A stretch of DNA of 64,000 nt from Magnolia sinica (taxonomy: Eukaryota; Streptophyta; Magnoliopsida; Magnoliales; Magnoliaceae). Below the pieces are notes generated by a model. It made no database searches. It had not been told where the DNA came from and saw only the letters and a program-made list of their open reading frames with translations. Both the position numbers and the translations under genes were made by a program. Shown here piece by piece: positions 31,129 through 44,000 of this stretch. The stretch covers positions 4,340,001 through 4,404,000 of the forward strand of contig NC_080577.1 of the NCBI RefSeq assembly GCF_029962835.1, in the 5' to 3' direction. The stretch's first letter is position 1; the number at the start of each line of letters is the position of its first letter.

Positions 31129-34100
31129 CTACCTCTTGGTGGTTTTACCAGCGCTGAATACACCCTTCATTAAGGCGCCCATATCCACGGAGCGTTCCTG
31201 CATGATCTTATCATGGTACATTTTGCTTCCAATTTCAGTTATTTCAGCTTCCACCTCTTCCAGTGTTTGATCCACATTGAGTTGGAGCTCCCCCTTTCTG
31301 ATCACCGTTACATTGAATCCGTTGGCTTTGGCTTCCCGAAAAGCATCCTACAAGACACATGATTAGATGACCAGTCCCAATTTCACGGTACCCATCAAAT
31401 TTCAACTTAAAACAAGCACAAAGCACTTCTATCAACGAACACACCGTTTCTTTATACATCTTTAATAACAAAAAGCATGGCATTTATCCCAACATAGAAA
31501 ATGTGCAAATTGCAATGAATTTCCAAAACCGCATTTAGAAAAAAAAAAAAGAAGGGGGCCAATGGTGCATACCTTGGGAGGTTGTGCAACCACGAAAGCA
31601 CGGCCATTTCCGAGCATATCCATATGAGCCTGTATGATATAGCAAAGATTTTTACAATCTCCAGGGTCCTCGAAAGCAATGACATGGTGCTGCTTCGGTT
31701 CCAACTCGAGATCCACAGCCATCTCCAACGAATAAAATCCTACCCTTTGGACATTGTCTTCATTTGTGTATAGTTCAATGCACTGCAAACATCAGAAGGA
31801 AAATGCAGTGAAAATTAGTCAGGAGAAGTAACTCGTAGAAAAATCTCCTCATGTGGTCAGACAACTGCCTCCTACATTCTTGTTTTCAGATTTTATAAGT
31901 GGGGCCCATGTTTCAGTGATCCAAACCGGTGATATAATGCCCGATTGTGGATGGCTCATGCACCAAGAATCTACCAAATGGAAAAGATTAAGCCCTTCAA
32001 TAGATGACCAACAACTAGACGCTCATGAAAGAAAGACAGCAACAGTTCGGATTCAACCAGAAAATGGAAAAAGAGGCAAATATTTAGAATAAAAAAGGAC
32101 ATGGGTTATCTTCAAATCTGAGAGTCTTTGGCTCATTGGGTCCATATCAACAGTTTGGATCAATGAACCATCGGTCCGGCTTGTATGAACTGAAAACATG
32201 AAAGGTACAATAAAATCTTGCGGCCAAGCATTACATCATATCTCACAAAAGCATGGATATTTACCAGTACAAAGGGAAGATCTAACCACCACAGATAATC
32301 TTCTTCTTTTTCTTCTGAATATTCCCGGTATTTACTGACTACCGCTTGTGGTCCGAACATTTCCATCTCTCTTTTAAGCTTGTCCAATTTCTTCTCTATA
32401 TACCTTCGCCTCCTTTTGGGAATACGGGTCATCAAATCGGCTGCTTCCTGTATTTCTTTGTCGGTAATCCATCTGTCCAAATCCTTTCCCATATCCTTCA
32501 TTACGGATTTTATCTCTGGGTCTGTCTCTGCATTGTAAACTTCCTGGAACTCGCGGGACCATTTCTTTGTGTGCTGCCAATGCTCTTTCCCTGATTTTTT
32601 GCCAGCTCTGGTAGACCCATCACTGCCCTCTATAACTGTCTTGGGATTCGTAGAAGCACCACTCTCAGATATCTTCCGTAGATTACCAACTCCTGAGGAA
32701 GGGGAAGTGGCATCTGAAGATGGTTCTTTGGATTCCTGAAGGCCGTCCTGTATATCCCTGTTTGCAGGGTGGGACATTCCCAGGTTTTCAGCAAAGGACA
32801 CCTTCTGTTGTCCCACGAAGTTATTGAGAAATTCTGGGTCTTTATCTGGCGGTGGGCCTTTCCAACGGGGTATTATTTTCTCTGGTGGATCATCCAAGCT
32901 AATGCCATCTACAAAGAACAAGCAACCATATTAGTTTGGGCATGGGTGGAAATGGTGGCAGGACTTCCGATCGAACACGGTGCAATTTGAGTCATGGGCA
33001 TGGGTGGTGCTGGAAATGGAACCCGCCTTAGTCAGTCTTCAGTTACCCGCTTTTTCCACCCAAAACGACAAGTCAGATATATACAAAGACCTGAACATAT
33101 CTCGCTCGTGTTTTGACACTGGTGAATCAGACCTTGCCAGCCAGGAACACAGCTTATTATGTGAAATCATACTCAGCTTGATTGGTTGTTGATTAATTAG
33201 AATGACATGATGCAACCATGGTATTCAAAAACGGTAACGTAACGGTAACAGTGGGTCCCATTACATGATACAGAGTTGTAAGGTCTGTTCTTAAAAAAAT
33301 GGCCCATAATGAGCTGTGACAGTTTGATATGAGGCAGATACATTTTCTTCCTACAAGAAATTTTTTTACCATTACAGGGCCGTAAAGGCCCTTATGGCCC
33401 GTATCATAACAGCCATAAGGCTGGCTGTTACGACCACCATTACTGTTATTGAATACCTTGGATGCAAAACTACCGAATTAGTGGGATGCAAAGTTCCATG
33501 AATTAAGGAGAAGATTCAAGGAGCTCAATACCTGCTCCATAGTCTAGATTTTCAACCCTTGAATGGACCAATTCATGCAAACCCAATAGCTTCTCGTTCT
33601 CTATCTCAACTTTCCTCTCGAGACCTTTGAAGAATGCACTTTGATCTTCAGCATCCATCAAGTGAAAGGGGTCCCGCCCTGCCAACTCGTTTTCACGTAC
33701 TTGAAACACAATTTCCCTAAGATCATCATCCTTCATCCATCCAAGTTCATCATCGTCTTCTTTAAACCCCAATTGAGTTATATCGGCACTCGAATTTGAC
33801 AGATCTTGCACATTCTCTTTTGCCGCCATAAAGTTCTCTTGAAAACCAACTCCAATCTTCTTAGCAATAGGCTCGAATTCCTGGAAATTTTTTTCTATCC
33901 AACTCTGCTCAACTTTAAGCGATTTTGCATCTGCAAGGTTATCCACAGCAGTCGAATCCTGAGAACTTGTTCTGGATGTAGAAAGATAGTTCACTTCATG
34001 CCTTTTATCTGTACCATCTTTGCGCAAAGATGCAGCATTCAATGTTGCAGATGGTTTTAAACTTTCAGAAAAAGCAGTTGAGTTGGGCAAGGAATGCAGG

Positions 34101-36181
34101 GTGTCACTCTCCAACCCCTCTTTATCCAAAGTGAAATCTTCAGAAGCATTCTTGACAAATGTAGGATCTGACATCTCATCCAAGTTTGCATATTCAGAAA
34201 TCTGGTTTTTTCCATTGATTGCACAGCTTCCCTTGGTGCTAGGTTCTTCGTCATTTGAAGATTCAGAAATTTGGGTTTTCTCGATGGCCTGAATTGCTTT
34301 GCCATTGAGTTCTTCCTCATTTGAAGGACTACAGACATGAGGACCAATAGGCAGGCTTTTGATTCGAGATTCATGTAGAGGCTTCCCTTCATCTGTAAGA
34401 CTACCACGCGTCTGAGAGAGGTAGTTCCTAGCTTCTTCAACGGATCGTATGATCCTGGGCTTCATCTGGACAGAAATTTTGCTTGAAGAAGATGATTTAT
34501 GGTTGGGGGCTTTTCGGGACTCTGTCTCTTCTCCGGTGTCCAATGTATGAAGGGTACCAATCTCCCTCTCATTTGGATCCCGTATGACTTTCAGCTCATC
34601 TTTCGTAACCTCCTCACTTGAAGTCCTAGTATTACTTAAAGAATCACTATACTCTGCATCAGCCAAAATTTCATTGAAGCATTCTGTACCATCTGTCTTA
34701 CGATAGTCTGCAGATAAAGGTTTTGAAAGGATCTTTAGAAAGTCGGCACCCTTCTCTCCATCCATCTTACCGTCTTCTATCTCCACCACCAAATCCTCAT
34801 TACCCCTCACATCAAGATGTGATTGACTTTCAGAGACACCATCTGAGTTCAACCCTTCTACTGCTGCATCAGCTTTTTCATCAGCATTGGACTCGTCTAC
34901 GCTGGTTTTGACCTTAACAGCCTGCAATATGTCGGATACACTGCCATCATCTCTGTCACTATCATGTTGTGAAGGATCTTGCCGCTCAAGTTCCCGGGCC
35001 CGCCTTGCCATTTCTTGAATTTCTAGGATTTTATCATCAAAACCCCAGTCATTAGCAGTGATACTACCAGAGGAATCTGGAATCGCCAAATTCTCACTCG
35101 ATGCCTTTGCTCCCAGAATGCTCTTCATAAGTTCATGCTTATCCAACTGAGGCCTTTCAATGGGTCCCACTTGTGACTTGAACACCAAATCACTTGGAAG
35201 AACTTCCACATTACTGCCCTCCATCTTCCCTTTCTCCATCCTCGATCTCATCTTCCTCCTCAGCATTTCCTTCTCCAAACTTGTCAATTCCACCCCATCA
35301 TTTCTGGCCATGAACATCTTCTTCAATGTCCAAAAAACAAAGCAACCACACACCATCGCGAACCCAATCCGTGACAGCCTTGGAAACAAATCACCCCGAA
35401 GAGTAGCAGACCAGTCCCGATTGATGGTAAAAGATCGATCACCCTCGACAACAAACTTAGCAATCGAGCTGTTCTTTGGGAATTCATATTCCCTGATCTC
35501 AACCTCTCTAGCGATGAGCTTTGCCCGTGCAATCTTTGAATTCACATCTACTGCATCTCCACCGAGTTCATGCCTCCTGATGATTTCATCCTCGTTAACA
35601 GAAACCCGACTGACATTACCGTCTGAATCTTCAAAAACCGTGAAAACCGGGCCTGACCCAGTTCCCCAATACTCATTATCCTTCTTATACTGATCGACCC
35701 AATTCTCCAATCTACTCCACAGAACAGATTCCCCAAAAATATTCGATTTTTCTACAGTCACACTCTCGATATCATCTCCTTCGCTGCCTATATAAACACT
35801 GTCTTCTTCATTAACGTAAGGTGAAGCCAATTGGGGTTTTTTGTTTTCGGCAGGAACGTAGTTCGGGTTATTCGAATTGGGGTCCAGGATATAGGAATTC
35901 GGATTGCTACGCACCTTCCCTTCTTCAACGAGCTTTCTCCTCAACGAGTTCCGCCGCTTGGAAACCCGACTGAAATGTGCCGAAATGCAGAGCTCTTTTC
36001 TGCCACTGGGGATAGCGGGAGGGGTCCAAGATGGGATTTTTAGAATGAAATTCAACCGATTTGTGTTATCCCATGATGGTTTCTTTACGAATCGATTTGA
36101 AGAGTGGGGACTGGGTCTGAAAGCTGAAAATCCACAGAAAGAATGGGTTTTTCCGAGTGTTGGTGGATTGAAAGGATGCAT
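31129..36181 (-). CDS. EMB1703: EMB1703-like plastid protein needed for embryo growth, four exons
   Basis: The exons are 33532-36181, 32265-32908, 31573-31782 and 31129-31347. They sum to 3723 nt, or 1240 aa plus stop. All introns are GT-AG. The first junction splits a codon (YGA|DGISLDDPPEKIIPRWKGP) and the others are phase 0 (LDLPFVL|CIELYTNED and AQPPK|DAFREAKANG). Residues 1-70 look like a chloroplast transit peptide. A single hydrophobic span lies at about 270-290 (IGFAMVCGCFVFW). A long acidic, Ser-rich, probably disordered middle covers about 300-850. The conserved C-terminal part has DPPEKIIPRWKGP and a charged coiled stretch (ADLMTRIPKRRRRYIEKKLD). The relative I recall is EMB1703 (At3g61780, about 1.1 kb of codons), which is needed for embryo development; its biochemical role is not known to me. 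The start Met is the first in frame and is followed by a good transit-like sequence. A MITE sits in intron 1. CT-rich sequence (minus strand) upstream at 36319-36339 could be 5' UTR. Confidence 0.88.
33209..33467. mobile_element. MITE in EMB1703 intron 1 with GATGCAA flanking repeat
   Basis: The ends are CCATGGTATTCAAAAAC and, inverted, CAAGGTATTCAATAAC, around a 245-bp body. GATGCAA flanks both sides (33209-33215 and 33461-33467). The interior holds repeated GGTAACG/CGTTACC-like words. A 7-bp or slightly longer duplication would suit hAT or Mutator-type MITEs; I cannot decide between them. Confidence 0.65.
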
Positions 36182-36445
36182 TGAAGAAACCCAGTTAAGA
36201 GGAGGGATTTGAGAAGGTAAAGGAAGGAATTTTAGAGATTTGAATAGAGGGTTTAGAAATGTCGGTTGCTATGGAAGGGGTTAGAAGACGAGAGGTTTCT
36301 CTCTTTTGCTTTTGTTGCGAGAGAGAGGGAGAGAGAGGCAGGGCTAAAACCCCCGAATAATCCAAAGGAAGGCTCCTCAGGAAATAGCCCTGTTTTTCTA
36401 GTGAATATCAGATATACCAGCCAGAACTTTCCTGTGCAAAAACTT
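36182..36445. promoter_or_regulatory. EMB1703 5' region with a CT-rich leader
   Basis: On the gene strand a pyrimidine tract occurs at 36319-36339 (CTCTCTCTCCCTCTCTCTCGC type, about 140 bp upstream of the ATG). This is probably 5' UTR or core promoter. A family A MITE begins at about 36446 and limits the unique upstream sequence to about 260 bp. Confidence 0.4.
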
Positions 36446-36915
36446 GCCTGTAACGTGCGGTAATCCCGAGCTCTGTGGGGCCCACCGTGATTTTTGGGTT
36501 ATATCCACCCGTAAATCCGTTTTTAAAGAAAATTTTATGACTCGATTCCAAACATGATGGAGATACAAAATCAGTTGGGGCACACCAGAAGAAACAGTGG
36601 ATATGGAAATGTCTACCGTTGAAAACTCCTTGGGGCCACAGAACTTCTAGATCAGGTTGATATTTGTGTTTTCCCTTCATCCAGCTTGGAATCACCTTAT
36701 AAACGCGTTGAATGGCGTATGCGGCCCAGGAAGTTTTCAACGGCGGGCATTTCCATCTCCCATCTCCACTGTTTCTTGTGGTGTGCCCCACTTTGTTTTT
36801 TGGATGATGTTTTGGGATCCTGTCCCACAACGAGTTGGAGAAACAGATGGACGGAGTGGATATAACACAAACATCACGGTGGGCCAGAGCCTGCGATTAC
36901 AGGTTAGTCGCAATT
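36446..36915. mobile_element. MITE family A foldback upstream of EMB1703
   Basis: The ends CCTGTAACGTGCGGTAATCC and, inverted, CCTGTAATCGCAGGCTCTGG flank arms with GGGGCCCACCGTGATTTTTG and, inverted, GGCCCACCGTGATGTTTGTG. The middle shows the family words ACCGTTGAAAACTCC and GTGGTGTGCCCCAC. No coding content. Confidence 0.65.
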
Positions 36916-37212
36916 TGGGCGGGCTGGATCCCGGCCCATTTACGCCCAGGATTTTGGACAGTCAGGATTGAAGTCTTATGCCACGTGTACAGGGGACACG
37001 ATAACACCCTTCATAAACAGAAGAAAGATGCACACTGTAGTCTGCATGCATCCCATGACAAAAGAGAGACACGTGGTACATGGTACGTGTGAACATTGTG
37101 ATATCTCCCTCGTGGGTGGGCCATGGTAAAATGACTGCATGGAAGCCACGTACTCATCGCATCCTAACAATCCACTGAACGGGAACTTCGTGTTTAGCAT
37201 GTAAGCCATTGA

Positions 37213-37404
37213 CCATCCAGTCCGTTCAGAAGATGAGATCCACAGGGATGAATGGACACACCAAAATATCAGGCCATTCCGAAATTCAAGTGGGCCGTAG
37301 CTTGTTTGCATATGCCATCCAGTCCGTTCAGAAGATGAGATCCACAGGAATGAATGGACACACCAAAAAATCAGCCATTCGGAAATTCAAGTGGGCCACA
37401 CAGA
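37213..37404. repeat. Tandem duplication, 102-bp period
   Basis: CCATCCAGTCCGTTCAGAAG, with GATGAGATCCACAGG and GAATGGACACACC after it, starts at 37213 and again at 37315, with only a few differences and a short extra piece between. This is a recent local duplication in the spacer between EMB1703 and SINAT. Confidence 0.85.
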
Positions 37405-38069
37405 TCCTGTATACTATATTGATTGCTGATGTACAGGATCCGGTACATTTACAACCATGCCATGGCAATCCCAGCCGTGAAGCTGATGGGCAGGCCCCAC
37501 CTGTGATAGGGGATGCCACACAATTTCCAGTGAAAGGAAAGATCCTAATTCCTAACCACTTTGACCGCCGGATTGTTCAGGATCTTCTGATCTCCCAGAT
37601 TTTTTTTAGGATCCCACCATCCACTGCAGTGCCCATCAGATAAAAAGGGTTCAGATCGCCGAACTAATGGCCCTAGACATACAGAATCATCGTGCACTGC
37701 CAGCCAGAGAAAATAAAATAATCTGATTAGCCCTCAGACCATGGTTTAAAGAATAAGCAGCGACTCAACCTGACCATTGGCCCTGAGACGAGTCACGACT
37801 CACCCAAACCAGGTGACTCGTGATACCGAACAGGGTCGGGTCCGAACGAGTCCGAGTCTTAAGACCATGGCTCTAATCTCTACAACCATGAGTAGTTTCA
37901 AGAACTCCCAACACCACTCCGCCCATAATTAAAACAAAAGGAGTGTCAGCTGAATTCTCAAAAAACAACCCAAAAACAGACACAAGGCCACGGAAAAATA
38001 CAGGAAACACCAACACAACAAAGAATGCACACGTGTGGAAGGGCGTCCCGCCCACCTGCCTGCCTGCTT
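37405..38069. other. Spacer and SINAT 3' region
   Basis: No gene is supported. GACTCG/CGAGTC-rich text at 37740-37870, bounded by ATGGTTTAAAG and, inverted, CCATGGTCTTAAG, looks like a decayed foldback related to the one at 38662-39010. The right end should be the SINAT 3' UTR. Confidence 0.4.
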
Positions 38070-41000
38070 TCAGCTACATAGGTTTGGTATGCACGCCCCG
38101 CCATCCGGGTTCTGCTGCTCCTTCCATATCCGGCCAGTGACACGCAACTTCAGCTCCTTCTTATCGCCGCCGGAGAAGAAAAGGGCCATGCTCCTCTGGA
38201 TTATGAGTCCATCGTGGCTGTCGCGGACCTTCCGGTGGCTGTCGCGGATGCTCCGTGGGGTGCCCTCCCACACAAGCTTCCTCCCATTGCCCCCCACCTC
38301 AAGGCTGTAAGTGTAGTTCCGGGCCTCAGACTCATCGCCCATGAAGCGAAGAAACGCCATGTACACAGGCGCCATCCCGAGCTGGAAGGCCTCAAAGTGC
38401 AAGCAGAAGTATTGCCCGAAACAATGGAAAACCTGAAAATAACAAAATGCTACCCATGTAATACCGAACCACTATAGGAAATTTGGATATTGGCACCATC
38501 TGGTTAAAATGCAGTGTCATGAAATGAGATCAGCACAAAAGTTTGCACTGTGCACTTGGGGTTTCGGTTTCGTAAGCGGGGCCCATGATTCACTTATCCA
38601 AGCCGCTGATTAATTGGCTGCATTGATGATGGGCCACGCACCCAAAAAAATCCCAGTGAGGATCATAGTTTAAAAAACTAGAAAACTTCACTCGACTCAA
38701 TGCTCATCTGGGCCAAGTCGACTGGAAGACTCGATTCAATAGTTAATAACTACAAATTTAAAACAGCAGGGATAGTAGGAAGTATTCAAATTAGTTAACT
38801 ATGTACAAGTAATTATAGAATAAGACAATAAGCAAGCAATTGATGCATAGGTTGGTTGAGTGCTCTACCTCTTTATAAGAGGTGATGGGTTTGAATCCTG
38901 CCCATGTTTCTTTTCACTTTTGAGTTAGAGTGAGTCGTCTCGAGTCGACTTAATGAGTTGACTTGTCCGAGTTGGACATGTTTTGAGTCAGCGAGTTTTG
39001 GAACTATGGTGGGGACATCCTAAACCTTCAATTGGTGGCCAGTGAATAGAAGGTTAAATGGTTAAGAAAGATAATACAGCAACTGTCCACCTTTAAATCC
39101 AAAAAAGGCCTAAGAAGATTCGATGGCTGGGATCTTTCCAATCATATGAATGGCATACAAATGATCTTCCAAGACAAAAATCAGCAATGCCTCCCATGAA
39201 GTGAGGAAAGGCCCAATTATGAGATGATTAAGTTAGTCCAACAAGAATCCCAATTCAACGGCTGACTGGATCCCTGGTTCAGATCATCATACACATTTCC
39301 ATGTATGGGGTACACCGTACATGGTCTGGAGGCATGAAACACTACAGAGGCAGGTAATTGGATGTAAATATAAATGGAGGAATTACTGGTGCTAATTCAA
39401 CATGACACAGTTTCCTGATGGGCATGTTCCGTATGGTTCACAATGGATGACGGATGCTTGAAAGGTCTGCCATATTGGAAGATCCCAGCCATCGAATATT
39501 TTGCCTTACTTCCTGAACTGTTGCTGTATTAACTTGTCAACCTTCCACCATGGATTCCTGTTTGAAGGGTTGGGATCTTCCAACCGATAAGTTTTTTTTG
39601 GGGCATCCTCCATCATCCATAATGGACTCAATCAGATTGATATACAGAGCAGCGTACCATGGGGCCCACTACTTGATGGTAATGCGTGCATGTGAACAAA
39701 CATACTTACTGTGAGCATCCAGGTTGCGTTTTCGACCTCGCGAGGATTGGACTTGACGTAGCGATGGTTGAACGTGCACCCAGTGTGCATATCTACTTTG
39801 TGGTCGTCCTTCAGATGCGTGACGAGTGAAGGAATATCACCAACAATGGAGCATTCAGATCCTGCATACGGGCAGTTGTATGGTCTGAAACTACACTGGC
39901 CTTCGTGCTTGAGCTTGCTGTAGTACGGGAAGATCTCCGGGCAGCCTAGTGAGAAGTACTTGCAGGGGAGCTCGAGCGACTCAGCCACCTTCTCCAGCGC
40001 CAAACACCTGATATCGCCGAGCTCTTGCCTGCAAGTGGGGCACCGGTTATGGACCCTAGACTTACAGGTGGAGCATAGCGTATGCCCATTGTGGCACTGC
40101 CAGAACAACACTCAGAATCTTAATAATTCATGCCCAGTAAAATCATATACAAAAACCAAGTGGATAATAAGTATTAGAGAAAAACGATGACAGTTAATCA
40201 ATAAATACGAGGAAATTGTCCCCGTGATGTGATGCTACTGGCTAACAGCCAGAAAGAGGATTTACATGTCCTCAGCCCATACGGCTGCAACTTGGGTTCT
40301 AGTCAGATCGAACCTGATTGTCCCAACCTGAGTTTGAGTCGGGTTGGGTCGTTAAGGTCTTTGGGTTGGGTTTAAGTTGGAATATATCAACCTGGTTTGA
40401 ATTCTGGTTGGGAAAATTCAGGTCAGGTCAGGTTGGGATGGGAATAATCACATGTATTTGGGTTGGGTCAAGTATAAAGGACTTCGGTTGGGTTCTGGTT
40501 TAGCACCTCAGGTTGGGTCAGGATGTGGGTTGGGCCCTCTTGCTCTCGGGTTGGACTTGGGTTAACCCTCAACCAGACCCGACCCAACCTAGTTGCTCCC
40601 CCATCGACCCATGCATTGTATCCATATGTTCTTAGTTTTTACAAGTGATGCTAGTGGTTAATGATCAGGAGTGTCGATCTAATGGGCCCTGCTAATCTTA
40701 CTCCGACACTTTGAGATGGGCAGCTTACTCGTCTGAAACAGTAAAAAAAATTGAAGGTAAATGACAAACTGGATTCTGTTCCCAGGGGACATAAGGCCCT
40801 ACAGTGGATGGGCCATGGCCCCAAGTTTTCCTCAATGTGACAATTCCAACCCTTTCTTCCACTTTTGGCCTACAAATAGACTGTTAAGAAAAGAAATACA
40901 GCAACAATCAACATTCAACTGATAAAAGGACAGATGGGCAGTTTGGATCTTCCAATCTGGGAATTTTGAGCACATGGTCCATCAGCATGGGGCCCATCAG

Positions 41001-44000
41001 ATCAACAAGCTGGGTTGATGAATCATGGTCAAACTTACACAAACTGAGAACCATGGAGCACAAATTATGTAATTCCTCACCAGCAAACATTATCAAGTGT
41101 ACAAGCAGAATATAAAAGAGAAGTTCCTGAATCCATCTACATAAAATTCAACTAATGGCAGTTTCCATGTTGAACCAGAATCTTGGAACACATTCTAGAA
41201 CACTACCACTACTAGTACATTTTGGAATGGTATGCATAACCATGCATTATCATGTCCGTAAATGATGAATTTGGCAGATATAACCCTTAGGACAAAGTAT
41301 CAGAAAAAGAAATGCTTAAAATGCTCTTGACTTGCATGATTTATGTTATTTCAAGTGCAGATCTGATACTTTCCTGGGGCTGTTACAACCATTTCCAATC
41401 AAAGATCTTTACGTCTCTGCAAAGCAATGGCTGCACATACACTGTCAATGAATTCAATGAAGTCAATCCATCAAATCATAGATCATGGAGATTGGTATTT
41501 GTTGAAATTTACTTGGGCAATTCTGGATCAAGGTTGAGTCTCACATGGAGAAGATGCCCAACCAATGAAGAAGGCTGCCAACTTTTCTAATTCATTGCTC
41601 TGATGTGACCATATAATCATATGTCGGGATCATTCATCTACATGTTAGAAAACGCCACAGATTCTACAATCTAGATAATTATCTTATTTTACACTTGCCA
41701 CATCAACCTCTGTTCTAGGAAAATAATATAGACAGACAGGAAACTTTCCCGAATATAAGCAGAGGTCTAAAAACTCTCAATGGTTAGAAAACCACACTTT
41801 GCATTGGCGTCGCTACAGATGTGGAAAAATGAGACCACATAAGAATAGCAAATTTCCATCAAAATTCATGAAATTAGCCAATTATTGGCACAAATCTCCA
41901 TCAAAATTCAAGCCACTTTTTGTTTGGATAGGCAAGTATGGGCTTGAACCCCCAATCTCAGTGTTAAAATGCACAGTCTACCACTGAGGGATGGGCTCGA
42001 GCTCCAAAATCAAGCCTTTTGTTGTGGAAAAAGCTTAGCAGTGTGTGAGATGTGTTCTTTTTCTATATAATTGTGAGGGAAAAAAAAAGAGCACCTGCTT
42101 CACGTTTGTCATACTTTCCTCCATCACAAGCTTGGGAACAGTTACTGACAGAATCAACTGAGAAAGAAAAAAGCATTTAACTGCTCCTTAATGTAGACGA
42201 AGAGTGTCCACATGAGAAATTGAGAACAGTCCACATTAAAAGTGGAAGAAACTCTGCCAGCTTCCAAAAATGCAACATGAAACATAGATGCATTTCATAG
42301 CTATTAACAAACAGGACCAACTAAGGAATCATTCATATCTGTTTTCAATTTCCTTCCACCAGTTCATATCCTAGTTTAGTGTGTTCCTGGGAGAAATTCA
42401 ATTGGTTCAAGCCCTCATGAGGGCTTGCATAAGAATGATGAATCTCATGGAAATACAATGGAACAAAGGTTTGATCCTATTCATTTGTAGTACGTAAGTA
42501 TACCATTCGAGAAAATTATAACATTCTAAAAGTTGCAAGTTCAAAACAATTGGGAATTTTTCAGAGATTGGATGCAATTAGTAATTTGTTATCTGAATTT
42601 ACATAATGAAATCTCATTCTCGATTATATGAGAATGTTTATGAAAGTGTTTCATTTGCTTCTTCTCTTACATGGGAATCTTATTTTCCTTGAATGAATCC
42701 TTATTTTTTGCCTCATTTTTCTTTGATGATTGATTCAACCTCTAATCAGAAAGATATAACCTTGGTTATATTTCATCTCTTCAATAAGTTCTGTTGAAGA
42801 TGTATCATTCTAAAATTTTCAAGTTCGAAACAATTGGGAATTTTTCAGAGATTGGATGCAATTACTAGCCCGTGACCTGGATTTATATAATGAAACCTCA
42901 TTCTCGATTCTACAAGAATGTTAATGGAAGTGTTTCATTTGTTCTCTTACATGGAAGTTTCATTTTCCTTGAATGCATCCTGATTTTTGGCCTCATTTTA
43001 ATTTGATGATTGATCCAACCTTTGATCAGAAAGATATACCTTGGTTATATTTCTTCTTCAACAAGTTCTGTAAAAAGCATAAAGGCTCTATTATTCCCAT
43101 GGAGAGGAGTACCTATGATTAGGTTCACAGGAAATTTCCAAATGAATACTTTAAACAAGATATTTCAATTTTTTGTTTGACAATGTTCAACTCTATGTAT
43201 GCCTCTACCAGTAGTGTAGATTGAATGTATAGAATTGTGTAGGAACTGAAACCATACATCCCATCATTGGGACTCAAACCACAGCCACATAACATAAACA
43301 AGCTCATCATTACAATGAACCTGTTGCAAGCACCAATCACATTTTATAATGTCACCTCATCATGTCATTTCTAGAAAAGAAAATTTGGGGCATCTACATC
43401 CTACATAGATGTTCTTTCTTTCCCTTTCCGTTTTTTTTTTTTGGTGAAGGATATACATAACAAAAGACGCTAAACAAAAGACAAAGCATCGGATCTCTTC
43501 TAGTCTATGAGAAAAGGTGGCATATTTCAGTCAAGTGCATTTCCAATAAAACTTTAAAGCTGTGGCTTCCATCCAATATCATTTCCTTATAAGATCTAGC
43601 CCTAGACCAACAAATTCCTAAATGACACCTCCCTTTCCTGAAATTTCGTTTCATGAATACAACAGCAAAAGCGTCCCTGACATTTGCTTAGGCTGCAATT
43701 CTGCTTCAAGACCCATGCTGTCAATGTTTCTCTGCAGCATTCAATTAATAACTCGTTGTACTCTAAATCTCATCGGCAAGGAACAAGAAAGACTTAGATT
43801 GTTGAGCATTCTTTATTCTCAAATTATTTGAAGTGACAAATAACATTTTTCATAGAAGAATTCCCCCGTTCTTTAAATTCAAAACACAAGCATAACTCTC
43901 ATTTAAAGGTGGACGTTCAGAAGGTCCTCAAGTGTAAGTCTGCACTGGGTAGGTAGAGTATATCCCAATTTGATAAGAATCCAAAGACCAGAAGCCAGTA

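Noticed and set aside
38848-38912. Functional tRNA-Ile(UAU) gene
   Set aside because: The anticodon stem is good, but the T stem pairs badly and no acceptor stem is evident. Kept only as tRNA-like.
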